DNA of 64,000 nt. Source: Bradyrhizobium sp. CSS354 (GTDB lineage Bacteria > Pseudomonadota > Alphaproteobacteria > Rhizobiales > Xanthobacteraceae). Location of the stretch: the NCBI RefSeq assembly GCF_029051725.1, contig NZ_JAACFU010000021.1, positions 56,031-120,030 of the forward strand, in the 5' to 3' direction. The notes beneath the pieces are model-generated. The model was not told the origin of the DNA and searched no databases. It saw nothing but the letters and a program-made list of their open reading frames with translations. The first letter of the stretch is position 1; the number at the start of each line of letters is the position of its first letter. This document shows positions 37,697 through 47,271 of this stretch, one piece after another. A program made the position numbers and the translations under genes.

Positions 37697-37972
37697 ATGG
37701 CTGGCGTGAGTCCTTCCACAAAACCCTTCACGCCCACGCAGGGGCAGTATCTGGCTTTTATCCATCTCTATACTCGACTGCATCGCAGGCCCCCGGCCGA
37801 AACCGACATGCAAGAATATTTCCGCGTCAGCCCGCCTTCGGTCCACCAGATGGTGCTGACGCTGGAACGCCTGCCTCATCAGACGGCAGTCTCGCGGTAT
37901 TCTCGTCGACACCGTCGATATAAACGCCGTGCTCGCTATGAAATGCAGATCCCTCGCCATAGAGAGCGTTGA
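37697..37972 (+). pseudogene. LexA-like winged-helix passenger protein, damaged
   Basis: The peptide FTPTQGQYLAFIHLYTRLHR then RPPAETDMQEYFRVSPPSVH is a LexA-type DNA-binding fold of the sort found beside IS630 transposases. The match ends at VLTLERLPHQTAV; the neighbouring frame reads CLIRRQSRGILVD, close to the family's usual ending, so a frameshift near 37870 probably broke it. It is divergent from the IS630 remnant. Confidence 0.5.
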
Positions 37973-38094
37973 TTTCCTCTGAGGCCTCCGGATCGTCATC
38001 CGGATCCAGCGCCTTTTGCTCATCAGCTGCTTGCGCCGATGGTTAGATGAGCAGCAGAACGCTATGCGACCTCAAGGACCACAGGTCGGCGATC

Positions 38095-38155
38095 GCGAGG
38101 AATGCCCTGCACAGGCTGCCTGCGTCGGCCACTGCTGAAAGCGTTCACCAAGTGG
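38095..38155 (-). pseudogene. Remnant of one SKWP repeat
   Basis: On the minus strand HLVNAFSSGR is one base short of LVNAFSKWPR; the forward bases CTGAAAGCGTTCACCA are the same as in the repeats at 9.0-9.1 kb. It suggests a former SKWP gene here or a piece moved by recombination. Too short for certainty. Confidence 0.4.
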
Positions 38156-38216
38156 GACATCCTCCTGGCGCGGGACCTTCGTCGGGACGACAGCGCTTCG
38201 TGTCCCTGCTGTCAAG

Positions 38217-38246
38217 CTTCGTCAGCTGATCGTCAGCCAAGCGGCC
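38217..38246 (+). promoter_or_regulatory. tts box of the 779-aa effector gene
   Basis: TCGTCAGCTGATCGTCAGCC matches the tts core, with TG for TT. It lies about 60 bases upstream of the start at 38308 and faces that gene. Confidence 0.82.
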
Positions 38247-38307
38247 TATCTGGACCAACCGGGGCCTACGCAGCCTGAACTCAATGCGAAACAAGGAGTA
38301 CAACCTC

Positions 38308-40647
38308 ATGTATGGTCGTGTTGGTGACAGCACGTTGGGACCGCGCAGTTCGGACTCCCCTGGGGAAGGCAGCCAACTGTTCGATTCCGCCGTGGAGCGG
38401 ATGCGCTCTAGGCCTCAGGATAGAGGGATGTCCTCTGCTAGCAGTGGGCGCGGTGCCGCCGATGACGTTGCCGATAAGTCTTCCGACGCCTGCGTTAGCG
38501 CAGATCACCTTGACACTGCGCTACACGCAGTCCCTGCGCCAGGCGCAGTCACTGTGCGGCGGCGCGGTTTTCCTTCAGTGGCGGAGCGTAGAGCCACGGC
38601 GCTGGTCGCGAGCCAGTCGCCAAGTTCGAGTCTGACGGTTTCCATTTCGCCGGCAGGCGACGAAATCATCTCAAGAATGGGCGACCTCCTTAATGAGCTC
38701 AACGCTTCTCGTTATGCGGCCAAGCAAGATTGTAACTCGTCTGAGGATTGGAAAGAGCGGATGGACCGTCTCGTCAATGCAGGCTCAGCAGTTCTCGCGG
38801 GTTACGCGAGCCTGACCCCGGCTGTGGCCCGTACGTTTCTGTCCGACAATGAGGCGCGTGAACTCCGCGAGCAGACGCTTTGGGCGGCGCAGCAATACAA
38901 TGAGCTGGCCACTCCGACAATCTACAAATTGGAAACGCGCAGGAAGTACGCTTCCGACGTGTTCCACGGCATGCGATCAACCGCTAGCCCCGACCAGCTG
39001 AGCAAAGCGGCTTCTAGTGTGCGGAAACACAAAGTAGCCTGCATGGAGTGGTGGGACAAGAAGACTCAGCGCTACGAACAGACGCGGTCCGTCTGCGCCG
39101 CCACTATCAACTTACCAGGTACAACGGCTCAGATGCAGCAGGGCCAAACCGCACTGCGGCTGCATGCCGGCTGGACACTGAATTTGAAGATCATGCAGGT
39201 GCAATCGCGGATCGATATCGCGAAGTTCGACCTTGAGCCGCTGGCGAGCACGTGCGAAGCAGCGGCGCGCGAGATCCTCACGGGTGAGAACGGGGGACTG
39301 CGTCTGCTGGGAACCTTCATAGGCGACGTTTTTCCGGCATTCATCTCAACAAAAGACGCTGTTACAAAAGGGCGGCCGCTCGACGCAGAGCACTGCGCCG
39401 TTCTGGAAGGAGTCGTCGAACGGCTTTCGGAATTTGGATTGGCGTTGCACGACATCGTTGCCAAGCTGAGGGATGAGCGAACAGGTGCCGACCTCCCATT
39501 GGAATCGTTGGACCAGATCGTGGAGGAGGCATGGATCACTGCGCAGGAGGTTATGAACTTCCTGGCACTGCAGCCGAAGCCATCAGCCAGCATTGCATCG
39601 CCGGCCGACACTGGCGCTGCGATACCGGCCGCCGCTGCCCGCAACGCTGCATGGGCCGAAGGCACTGCAGGGCGCAGGAAAGGAAAAGGCAAGCACAAAC
39701 CGGCCGCTGCGGCCGAGAGTTCGGCCAGGCTGCCGGAGCCGCAAGTCTCTGCGGTCGACAGCGACACGAGACCAGCAGCCAAGGTTCTGGTGCGCTCGGA
39801 TCTAGGTACGAAGACGCTTGTGAGTGCGGAGGCGGCGAATGCGGTGGCCTCGGCGGCGGCGGCACACTTGGCGATCTGGCAGGCTCCAGACTCGAAGGAA
39901 GCGCTGAGGCCACTGCTCAACCGGTTGGACGAACTTTTGCAGTTCGATCTGGCTGGTCAGCAAAGGATCGCCTCAGAAGCGCGTAATATGAAACCCGAGG
40001 ACGCCGAACACGCCGTCGAGACCATCGTCAAGCTCCTGCAGACCCAAGCTGCCGAGATGGACGTCTGTCTGCGGACGTTGGCAGAGCCTCGTCTACTCCT
40101 CCTACTCACGCCTGCGCAAATGCGCGAAGTGCACGACCAGGCAGTCCGGCTCAAGAAGAAGTTGTCCGAGGCGCGGGGAGTGGCCAATTCTTTGAACGAC
40201 CGAAAGGGCACTATTATGATGGATTGCATGAAGACCTCCTCCTTTCCGTCGCAGAAGTACCTTGAACACTTGCGGGATGCCAACGAGTTGACGCTTCGGC
40301 ATGTACACTCGTTGAGGGGCGGGCAAGGGAAGCTGTTCGAAATTGAGCTGCAGCCCAAGGCGCTGAGCAATACTGCAAAGTCGTCTCCGATGTGGGTGCA
40401 CATCCATACGAACAGGCCCGTAGATGTGCGGCAGTTGGCAACGCTGGATGACGCCGAGTTCGCCGCATGCCACGTAAAGTCCGATGAACAGCGCGGCTAC
40501 AATCGGCAGTGGCTGGATGCCCGGGCTGCGGAGGGTCACAGGAACTTCGTAATCCACCGTGGCGAGCTCAGCGCTGCGTTCTGTAAGTCCTTGTTAAACG
40601 GTAGCCGCCATACATGGCAGGCAGCGTCGACACGTTCGACGCCGTAG
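38308..40647 (+). CDS. Putative type III effector, XopP/RipH-like
   Basis: 779 residues from ATG 38308, which has AAGGAG nine bases upstream; ATG 38284 is in frame but lacks such a site. The N-terminus (1-100) is Ser/Asp/Gly-rich like secretion signals. A long helical region (about 110-400) is followed by an Ala/Lys/Pro linker (about 425-500), a second helical domain, and a C-terminal block with SPMWVHIHTNRPVDVRQLAT and GYNRQWLDARAAEGHRNFVI. That ending recalls the XopP/RipH effectors of Xanthomonas and Ralstonia; I am only moderately sure. The tts box just upstream supports secretion by the Rhc system. No catalytic motif is evident. Confidence 0.7.
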   Translation: MYGRVGDSTLGPRSSDSPGEGSQLFDSAVERMRSRPQDRGMSSASSGRGAADDVADKSSDACVSADHLDTALHAVPAPGAVTVRRRGFPSVAERRATALVASQSPSSSLTVSISPAGDEIISRMGDLLNELNASRYAAKQDCNSSEDWKERMDRLVNAGSAVLAGYASLTPAVARTFLSDNEARELREQTLWAAQQYNELATPTIYKLETRRKYASDVFHGMRSTASPDQLSKAASSVRKHKVACMEWWDKKTQRYEQTRSVCAATINLPGTTAQMQQGQTALRLHAGWTLNLKIMQVQSRIDIAKFDLEPLASTCEAAAREILTGENGGLRLLGTFIGDVFPAFISTKDAVTKGRPLDAEHCAVLEGVVERLSEFGLALHDIVAKLRDERTGADLPLESLDQIVEEAWITAQEVMNFLALQPKPSASIASPADTGAAIPAAAARNAAWAEGTAGRRKGKGKHKPAAAAESSARLPEPQVSAVDSDTRPAAKVLVRSDLGTKTLVSAEAANAVASAAAAHLAIWQAPDSKEALRPLLNRLDELLQFDLAGQQRIASEARNMKPEDAEHAVETIVKLLQTQAAEMDVCLRTLAEPRLLLLLTPAQMREVHDQAVRLKKKLSEARGVANSLNDRKGTIMMDCMKTSSFPSQKYLEHLRDANELTLRHVHSLRGGQGKLFEIELQPKALSNTAKSSPMWVHIHTNRPVDVRQLATLDDAEFAACHVKSDEQRGYNRQWLDARAAEGHRNFVIHRGELSAAFCKSLLNGSRHTWQAASTRSTP

Positions 40648-40708
40648 CTTTCGATCAGCCACAGCATGCCCGGATACCGGATCGTCCACCACGATGCGGT
40701 TGTCGCGA

Positions 40709-40879
40709 GATGAAGCAACCCGATCTGTCCAAGCCGCTCCGCGGCCACTTCAAGCTGGTTCAGTGGGAGAGCTGCTGCGCATGCTGACGGCGTTCGACCG
40801 GGACGTAGAATTCACGGTAAAGCCACGTCGGAAGCGCGGCGAAGCCAGCCGAATCACGTTTATTCCGGCCTGGTATTGA
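40709..40879 (+). pseudogene. XRE-type antitoxin/regulator C-terminal remnant
   Basis: MKQPDLSKPLRGHFKL in one frame and SVGELLRMLTAFDRDVEFTV then KPRRKRGEASRI in the next match the C-terminal half of small XRE-family regulators often paired with HigB/RelE toxins. A frameshift near 40760 separates them, and the N-terminal part is missing. Confidence 0.5.
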
Positions 40880-41192
40880 CCACGGAGAGGGAGGGATCAT
40901 GACGTAAAAGCGACCGCGGCGGCCGGCGCGCATGAACCCACTCTTCATGCCCGAACTGTCATTCGGCCCTTTAATTGCAGATTGTTGTCAATCACCTTTT
41001 AAACTTTCCGACGGCACGACGGTAGCGCTCGCGCCGTCGGAGTTGGTCAGGGTTGCGGAGACGGCGCGAGCGCGGCTGATACGTAGTTTGCCGGCCAGGC
41101 ATTGTATCGCTCGGGCTGGTTGATGTCTTCGCTGGGGTCACGGTCCTTTCCGAGGTCGCCAGCGCCTCATGATGATGTCCGGGCCGGGCGCC
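40880..41192. other. Gene-free stretch
   Basis: No supportable gene. Short frames exist but none shows a family signature. It separates a regulator remnant from a recombinase remnant. Confidence 0.3.
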
Positions 41193-41441
41193 TCAACGTT
41201 TGCAGCGGAGTATGGCCGAGCCGCCACCAGGCCGCTGAGTGCTGCCGGAACCTGAGCGGCCAAGATCGTCGTCAATGACCGTCACCGACAGAAATACGGC
41301 GGTTTCCGCGGCCTGCGCCAGGTCATATTGCCGCCGCTGGCTTTCGAGATTTCCCATGACTTGGGACAGCGTCGATTGGCGAACATAGACGACGGCGGCG
41401 CGGCTGAGGTGATCAGGCGTGATCTTGACGCTCATGGTCAC
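41193..41441 (-). pseudogene. Serine recombinase N-terminal remnant
   Basis: 82 residues: DHLSRAAVVYVRQSTLSQVM and NLESQRRQYDLA match the start of large serine recombinases, with the catalytic Ser in VRQST. The match ends at DDDLGRSGSG, after which the frame runs into unrelated sequence. Most of the resolvase domain and all the DNA-binding part are missing. Confidence 0.6.
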
Positions 41442-41469
41442 CTCCCGACATCTGAACGGTCTCTCTAGC

Positions 41470-41562
41470 GGTGCTCTCAGCTCGGCTTCGGCCGGCGGGA
41501 TGTTTCCGATGGGCTCCAGGAGCCTTCGGTTATTGAACCAGTCGACCCATTCGAAGAGTCAC
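41470..41562 (-). pseudogene. IS3-family transposase C-terminal remnant
   Basis: On the minus strand, DWFNNRRLLEPIGNIPPAEA is the standard ending of a group of IS3 OrfB transposases. A further piece of the same protein (VYRGGLVHHSDRG) lies at about 42000-42060 on the same strand, with an IS66 piece between them. Confidence 0.65.
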
Positions 41563-41576
41563 CTTCTGCAAGGGTG

Positions 41577-41960
41577 CTCACAATGGACGACCATTCGGAC
41601 GACATAAGACGACCGTTGTCACCGCGTATCGAAGTGTACTCAGGCGCAGGACGAAAGCGCTGGTCGGACGACTTGAAGGCACAGATTGCCGCGGAAAGCC
41701 TCGAGCCGGGGCGATTGTCACAGATGTCGCGCGTCGCCATGGGGGCCGGCCCCAGCAGGTGCACGACTGGCGGCGCCGGGCGCGTTTGGGCCAGTTGGTA
41801 CTGCCGGCTTCGGCGGACACGCTGTCGTTCGTGCCGGTGGTATCGGAATCGGCGCTGCCGGCGGCCGCAGAGCCCACCGGGGTCGCCGGAAGCAGCCGTT
41901 GTGACGGTTGAGCTCCAGGGGGCACGAGTTGAGGTGCGAGGGACGCCTGGCCTTGCTGTG
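41577..41960 (+). pseudogene. IS66-family accessory protein (TnpA/OrfA) remnant
   Basis: The first frame gives RIEVYSGAGRKRWSDDLKAQ and IAAESLEPG; after a frameshift near 41720 the next gives QQVHDWRRRARLGQLVLPAS and ADTLSFVPVVSESALPAAAE. Together this is most of an IS66 TnpA protein. It interrupts an IS3-family transposase remnant, a nested insertion. Confidence 0.6.
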
Positions 41961-42282
41961 TTGATGGTTTCGGCGAGAATTGGGCGGCCCCTGTCGCTGT
42001 GGTGCACGAGCCCGCCACGATAGACCGGCCGTCGATCATGTAGTGCCTGCTCCAGCGCAGTAAGCCTCCGAGGGGAGACGCCTTGCGGCGGGCTGGCCTG
42101 ATGGTTGAGAACTGCACGTATGGACCGCGAGGGGCTCAACGAACTTGCCGTTGTTCTGAAGCTTCTCGGAACGAATCAGGCGTCGGCCGCACGATTCCGT
42201 CCTTCGATGAAGAGGGAGAGAGGACGTGCGGAGAAAAAGCCAATATTGCGAGCCGATGCAACTGGGTCTGGATCTGGGCCAT

Positions 42283-42363
42283 TCAACGGCCTCTACAAGG
42301 CCGAGGTGATCCATCGGCGCGGGCCATGGCGCAGCTTCGAGACCGTCGAGTTCGTCACTCTCG
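42283..42363 (+). pseudogene. IS3-family transposase fragment
   Basis: FNGLYKAEVIHRRGPWRSFE then TVEFVTL is the segment just before the DWFNNRRLLEP ending in IS3-family OrfB. It is on the opposite strand from the remnant at 41470-41562, so it comes from a second or rearranged copy. Confidence 0.55.
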
Positions 42364-42414
42364 GAGCGACCACCTCACCGGCAGAGGCGGACATACGGTC
42401 TGACGATTCAGCCA

Positions 42415-42716
42415 GGAATCCCCAAGGATCAGCTCACAGAAGTCTTGCGCAACGGGCCACGTGCCCTTCTCGCCAAGGCGGTCGAAGCCGAGGTTGCAGA
42501 CTTTCTCGGCCAGCATGCCGATTTGAAGACCGCGGACGGCCACCGGCGCGGCGATCCGCCACGGCCCTGCCGGAGCGCGAGGTGATGACCGGTATCGGTC
42601 CGGTCGCCGTCCGCCAGCCGCGTGTACGCGATCGCAAGGCCGGCGCTGCCGATCCTGTCACCGCTCGCGGCGCGTTCAATCGATCCCGCAATACGTTGCG
42701 CGCGCGAAGGCACTGA
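42415..42716 (+). pseudogene. IS256-family transposase N-terminal remnant
   Basis: GIPKDQLTEVLRNGPRALLA and KAVEAEVADFLGQHADLKTA, then after a frameshift LPEREVMTGIGPVAVRQPRV, match the beginning of IS256 (mutator-type) transposases. The catalytic domain is absent. Confidence 0.65.
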
Positions 42717-42869
42717 AGATCGTCTATTTTTCATTATTTAGCGGCGGAGTTCTTCGTTCATTCGCCGCCGGTGACGCGTCGTCCCCGACTGCCGAGATTT
42801 CCGTGCAAATCGACGAACTCCCGTTCGTCTTGAATGGGATCAATATCCCTGGCTCGCGAACCTTCTCGA

Positions 42870-43000
42870 GCGTTCACGCTAAGTCCTCCAACGTCCACTG
42901 CGTCGTGCCGGGCGGCGGCCTCTCGCCCGATAGCGCGCGCTGGATCGCCAGCCGACCAAACTTCTTCCTGGCCGCCAAACCGCTCGCCCGGCTAACATTT
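42870..43000 (+). pseudogene. IS91-family transposase fragment
   Basis: VHCVVPGGGLSPDSARWIAS followed by RPNFFLAAKPLARL is a well-conserved block of IS91-type rolling-circle transposases. Only this block is recognisable; the rest up to 43186 is not. Confidence 0.6.
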
Positions 43001-43303
43001 ACCATCCCGGCGTGTACGGCGCTTCCGCGCCCGATAATGGAAGAGTTGAGTTTCGGGCTCTTGCAGACCATTCGCTATCAACGTAATTCATTGCTCTCCT
43101 ATCTGATTGCTTCCCCAAGAAACAGCGACGGTGCCATTCGCCATCGGAAGCAAAGAACTACTGCCGCTTCACAGCATAATGGATGATCAGCCGTCGCAGT
43201 TTTCAGTTTCCGCGCGCTGCGGTTGAACCAATACCTCGCTCAGACAGTTGCTTGATCCTTCGATCTGGATGAAGGACCGCGTTGTGAAGCAGCAGACGCC
43301 GCT

Positions 43304-45097
43304 TCACAGACCAAGGCCGCGTTTGTTGAGCACCGTGTCCCTCAGAGCACCCTTGATCTCGCGAGCGATGTCCTTGCTGACCTGGGGACCGAACTCCCGC
43401 TCGGCATCCGCAACGACATCGGCTTCAGCGCCGATCAGTCCGGCTTCAACGAGCTTTTGCTTCAGTCGGCCCGGGAACTCCTCCTCCAAGGCATCGGCGA
43501 GCTGTTTCTCCATCGTGGCATGGTGTTCGGGTTCAATGCGGAGCACCACATCGTCCCAAGGTTTCCAGTCCGTCGCCAAATAATCGGCGAACCCCGTCGC
43601 CTCCTTGCTCCGCACAGACGTCTCAGCCCTGTTAATGTCATCCTCGGTGACGTAAGAGACGTTGAAATAGTTCATGTCCGGGGCGATGTGCTGCAGCCCC
43701 AGCCGCTCGCGCAGCTTGGCCTGATAGGCAAGGTAGACCTCGATTTCGTCGACGTCGTCGATGGTGTCGTCCGTGAGGAGCGATTGGACCTTCTCGCGCG
43801 CGATCCCCCCCAGTGCGTCCAAGCGGAACATGACACGGCCTAGATCAACGAGGGCCGCGACCCCCTCGTTATTGTCATAGAGCCCGCTCTCGACGTTGGC
43901 GATCAGGCCTGCTGTTTGCATGCCGTTCCAGGTCAAAGTTCTGCGATCCTCGCAGCTCTCGTTGGCGTCAAGAGCAAGCTGGAAGTACTGCGCGCGCAAT
44001 TGCGGGTTGGCCGCCGCCTGCCGCAGATCATTGGCCACCGCCTGCTGGAATCCTTCGTTCCCAGAGTTCACGGTAGCCCGCAGCCCGTTGAGGAAGTCTG
44101 CGTATTCCTGGGCGCCGGGTTCTTCCGCAAAGCTCTGCCACTTGGCCACCACCTCCGGATCGCCCTCCTTCGGATCCCGGTTGAGCCAGTCCGCTACCGT
44201 CTCTGGAAGAAACTGCACAGCGGCGTCTTCCTCCGACTGACCTTGGTCCGTTTCGGACAACTCACTTCCTTCGTTGGGCAGAAAGAGGACCCTCGGGCCG
44301 GCATACCCATCGGTACTTTGGATTGTGTCCAGGTTCGTCAGCACCTGCTCGGGCAGCGGATTGCCAGACAGAATTATCTCGGCATCAGCACCCAACTGCG
44401 TCAGCAAGCCCGTAGGTAGGCTGGTTAGCTGGTTTTGGCTAAGGTCTAGCCCCTCGAGCACGGCCGGGAGGGTCTCGGGCAGACGCGTCAACTGGTTTTC
44501 ACTAACGTCAAGTATTTCAAGCCTGGCCGGGAGGGTCTCGGGCAGGCTCGTCAATTGGTTGTGGCCGACGTTGAGGCCCTCGAGCGCGGCTGGGAGGGTC
44601 TCAGGCAGGCTGGTGAGCCGATTGTGGTACACGTCCAGCAAGGCGAGCTCGGCCGGAAGCGCGGGCAAGCTGGCCAGCTGATTCCCCCTAACATTGAGCG
44701 AAACGAGCGCGTCAGGGAGGGTCTCGGGCAGACTGGTCAGCCGGTTGAAGGACGCGTCGAGCAAGTAGAGCCCGGCCGGAAGTGGAGGCAGGCTGGTGAG
44801 GCGCAACATTCTAAGATCCAGCTCGCCCTGATTCCAAGCATTCACTCGCCTTACAGCCTCTTGCCGATCCTCGAGCGGGTTCCGCCCCTCTTCGGCAGCC
44901 CACTCCTCCAGCATCTGGTCGTGCCCCCCCTCCGCAGGAGCAGAGTCCCCGAGGGATGCCGGATCGCCAGCGGCGAGCACCGCGTGGGTCAAGACTCCAA
45001 CCCACTGCGCCTCCTCACCTTCCCGTCCCTCGCGTTCGGAAGATTCGGGAGTGCTGCCGTCACCGCGCTGAGCCTGCCCTGCGTCGAAGGGATCCAT
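43304..45097 (-). CDS. nopM: NopM, LRR E3 ubiquitin ligase effector
   Basis: 597 residues. N-terminus (1-90) polar; leucine-rich repeats at about 95-245 (20-residue units such as LTSLPETLPAALEGLNVGHN); NEL domain at about 280-597. The catalytic Cys is Cys382 in NESCEDRRTLTWNGMQ, with the conserved Asp384. NopM and its IpaH/SspH relatives are secreted into host cells, where they move ubiquitin to host targets. GGAG lies six bases before ATG 45097 and a tts box about 75 bases upstream, so it belongs to the TtsI regulon. Confidence 0.93.
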   Translation of the reverse strand: MDPFDAGQAQRGDGSTPESSEREGREGEEAQWVGVLTHAVLAAGDPASLGDSAPAEGGHDQMLEEWAAEEGRNPLEDRQEAVRRVNAWNQGELDLRMLRLTSLPPLPAGLYLLDASFNRLTSLPETLPDALVSLNVRGNQLASLPALPAELALLDVYHNRLTSLPETLPAALEGLNVGHNQLTSLPETLPARLEILDVSENQLTRLPETLPAVLEGLDLSQNQLTSLPTGLLTQLGADAEIILSGNPLPEQVLTNLDTIQSTDGYAGPRVLFLPNEGSELSETDQGQSEEDAAVQFLPETVADWLNRDPKEGDPEVVAKWQSFAEEPGAQEYADFLNGLRATVNSGNEGFQQAVANDLRQAAANPQLRAQYFQLALDANESCEDRRTLTWNGMQTAGLIANVESGLYDNNEGVAALVDLGRVMFRLDALGGIAREKVQSLLTDDTIDDVDEIEVYLAYQAKLRERLGLQHIAPDMNYFNVSYVTEDDINRAETSVRSKEATGFADYLATDWKPWDDVVLRIEPEHHATMEKQLADALEEEFPGRLKQKLVEAGLIGAEADVVADAEREFGPQVSKDIAREIKGALRDTVLNKRGLGL

Positions 45098-45170
45098 TTC
45101 CTACTCCATGTCGGACTGAGCAAATCAAGGCGACCTCTCAGCCCAATCGAATGGTTGCAGCAACTAAGAC

Positions 45171-45198
45171 ATTCAGCTTTCGACAAGCTGACGAGCGT
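45171..45198 (-). promoter_or_regulatory. tts box of nopM
   Basis: On the minus strand the site reads CGTCAGCTTGTCGAAAGCT, a full consensus match. It lies about 75 bases upstream of ATG 45097. Confidence 0.92.
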
Positions 45199-45204
45199 TG
45201 AACT

Positions 45205-45501
45205 ATGTTGAGAGAACAGTCAGAGTGCCTTGCGGCATTCTCAGTCGTCGAAGCGACACGGGACAGATCTCCTGGGGTAATCGTTGAGAGCGTCTTGCTC
45301 CTGGATGCACTCGACGAAGTTGGACGCTACCCCGACATCCTGATTTTTGTTGAAGAGCAAGCTGTCGCCTCGACGCGAGTGAGGCCACCAGAATCCGATC
45401 TGATCGACACGCGGGAGTATTCGTTCGCTAATCAAGTGGCTGCTTATCTCTCTCGCCGTTCACCGGCTGATCGCGCCGACTTCAAACTAAAACGCTTCTA
45501 A
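45205..45501 (+). CDS. Small protein of unknown function
   Basis: 98 residues, soluble, no motif recognised. It starts nine bases from the nopM tts box, in the opposite direction. Composition is protein-like (acidic, Val/Leu-rich between 25 and 60), but no ribosome binding site is clear. It could be a fragment of a larger lost gene. Confidence 0.3.
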   Translation: MLREQSECLAAFSVVEATRDRSPGVIVESVLLLDALDEVGRYPDILIFVEEQAVASTRVRPPESDLIDTREYSFANQVAAYLSRRSPADRADFKLKRF

Positions 45502-45504
45502 CGG

Positions 45505-45723
45505 TCAAAACCATCGCCGCCGCTGGCGCATGCCAATATATGGTTCAACGATGGAGTCAAACCGCTTGTAGAAGGCGTTTATTTCGTCGAAGTATTTTCG
45601 CCGTTTCTTGATTGCCTCCCCGCGTTCTTCGCCCTTCATTTGATCACCCCAGCCGCTGGAAATCTGAATCGAACAAATTGCAAAGCCAAATGCCAAGACG
45701 TGTAGACGGCTTGCTGATTTCAT
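45505..45723 (-). CDS. Possible small exported protein
   Basis: 72 residues if ATG 45723 is used; the frame opens at 45774. MKSASRLHVLAFGFAICSIQ looks like a signal peptide, and the remainder is charged and helical (EERGEAIKKRRKYFDEINAF). No family recognised. Confidence 0.4.
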   Translation of the reverse strand: MKSASRLHVLAFGFAICSIQISSGWGDQMKGEERGEAIKKRRKYFDEINAFYKRFDSIVEPYIGMRQRRRWF

Positions 45724-45822
45724 ATTCACCTGGGCCAACCAATCGGACAATTTGAACGGCCGAAATACCGTCATTTTTTTGTGGTGCTTGTAACGTCATT
45801 TGTAGAACCTTTAAGCCTTCTC

Positions 45823-46424
45823 TTAGCTATCGGCGTTGGCTTGGTTCTGGCTCTGATAAGCAATACGAAGTTGCTTTGGCTGCTTGTCATCGGAGAAGGT
45901 ATCGGCCTGTACGTCCTCTTGCATCTGCCGTTCGGATTTCGCCCCGGTATCTCGTTGACGCTTGATGCCGGCCCTGACGGCCGGTGAGGCTCGCGACAAT
46001 CGGCTTGTCGACAAACTTCTGTCTTCGCCTGAAGTCCGGATCGATGCTGCCTGCCGATCGACTATGGCGCCGACTGGATCAGAGAACTCGCCGTCAAGTC
46101 CGTACAGGGCGACGTCTCTATTGCTGCTCTTTGGGAAGCGATACCGTTGGCTCAGCGGGCAGCGGCTTTGGGGGTGCGTCGTCGCTGGTAGTGGTTGATC
46201 TTAGCTCGGCCGCCGCCGTGCAGTCGCCTGCCCAGAGCTTGGTCCCCTTGATCGTACCGACGAACTTGCAGCCCGTCGGCGCGCTCGGCTTCGCTTGAAC
46301 AAGCGGCTTTCCTCCAACGCTTGGTCTCTTCGTCGGAGTGACGCCTGAGCGAGCGCGCCCCCGACGCTAAGGTTACGGCGAACACCAAGGCAGCTGTTGC
46401 GCCAATAGCACTACGAATACTCAT
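45823..46424 (-). pseudogene. Secreted rhizobial protein of unknown function, frameshifted
   Basis: The frame starting at 46424 encodes a signal peptide (MSIRSAIGATAALVFAVTLA) and then loses sense. The neighbouring frame continues from about 46350 with SGVTPTKRPSVGGKPLVQAK, PTGCKFVGTIKGTKLWAGDC and a polar tail that stays open to 45823. One indel near 46345-46355 explains both. Function unknown; the mature part has a pair of Cys (CKFVGTIKGTKLWAGDC). Confidence 0.55.
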
Positions 46425-46439
46425 CTATTTTTCCCTCTC

Positions 46440-46740
46440 GGAAACCGGCCCCGATTGTGGTCGCGGGGCAAGCTGTTGTCGAGCGGCAACACCCGCCCGT
46501 GGTCGTCGGCCCACGGTCTAAGGGCGGGATGGTCTGCGTCGATACACCAGCCCAGTCGGTGCTCCAGCTCCGGCACAAGTCCGTGAAGCACGTCCTCCAC
46601 ACCGCACGGAAAATGCGAGATCTGCAGCATGAACCCGTCGCAGGCGCCCTGCCCCGAACCACTGCTGGACGCGGTCAGCCCACCTAGGCGGGCGTTCCGG
46701 TGAATTCGCTGATGGTTCGCGGTCGACACGGCAAATGTGT
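46440..46740 (-). pseudogene. FMN-dependent monooxygenase (NtaA/DszA type) C-terminal remnant
   Basis: Across shifting frames the minus strand reads EFTGTPA, ADRVQQWFGAG, ACDGFMLQISHFPCGVEDVL and HGLVPELEHR, which is the well-conserved end of nitrilotriacetate/dibenzothiophene-sulfone-type monooxygenases. At least two frameshifts and a stop are present. The N-terminal TIM barrel is not found. Confidence 0.55.
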
Positions 46741-46974
46741 GTTGTGCACAAAGCGGACTTGCTGAAGGCCAGCCCGAATGTCCGCTTCTGGGCGGAACTC
46801 CGATATCGCAGGTCCTTACGGTGAGACCTTGGCCGCGTCGTCGCCTCCGTTGTGCCCGCCATGCCAACCACAGCAATCTGTAGCGGCTTGCCTGTCCATC
46901 GTGGCCGGGCGGAGCAGTTGCCATTTCTGCTCCCCGCCATACCATACTCTGACGGCGGCTGGGGGGCCTGTAGA

Positions 46975-47136
46975 ATGTTCGATGTGTATCTGCACACCAA
47001 GCGTGATCTGTTGGTTGTGCGCAATGGCTTGCCAATTCCTTTTCCTGACGCGTCAGGCAGATGGCGTAGGAAGAAAAAGTGGCGAGCGTCAGCGAGGACA
47101 TTAACCCGTCCTATTCGTGAGAGTGCGGTTGTTTGA
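46975..47136 (+). CDS. Small rhizobial-type protein, possibly frameshifted
   Basis: MFDVYLHTKRDLLVVRNGLP followed by a basic stretch (GRWRRKKK). The alternative frame after KKK reads VASVSEDINPSYS, which looks more natural and suggests a one-base shift near 47075. Short proteins with the MFDVYLH start occur in rhizobia, as I recall; the function is unknown. Confidence 0.35.
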   Translation: MFDVYLHTKRDLLVVRNGLPIPFPDASGRWRRKKKWRASARTLTRPIRESAVV

Positions 47137-47271
47137 TGCGATTGATGCGGTTGCAACACCTCCGTTAACGAGGCGCACAGGATTGCCTTCGGCTTTTCAC
47201 CGCCTGACGACCCGTACTTTGCAACGCGCTTGAGGGATGCGTTGGGCGAATGGGGGCGGAGGCCCCGCCGG

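Noticed and set aside
45781..45987. Small plus-strand membrane protein
   Set aside because: It is antisense to the better-supported secreted pseudogene at 45823-46424 and has no family match.
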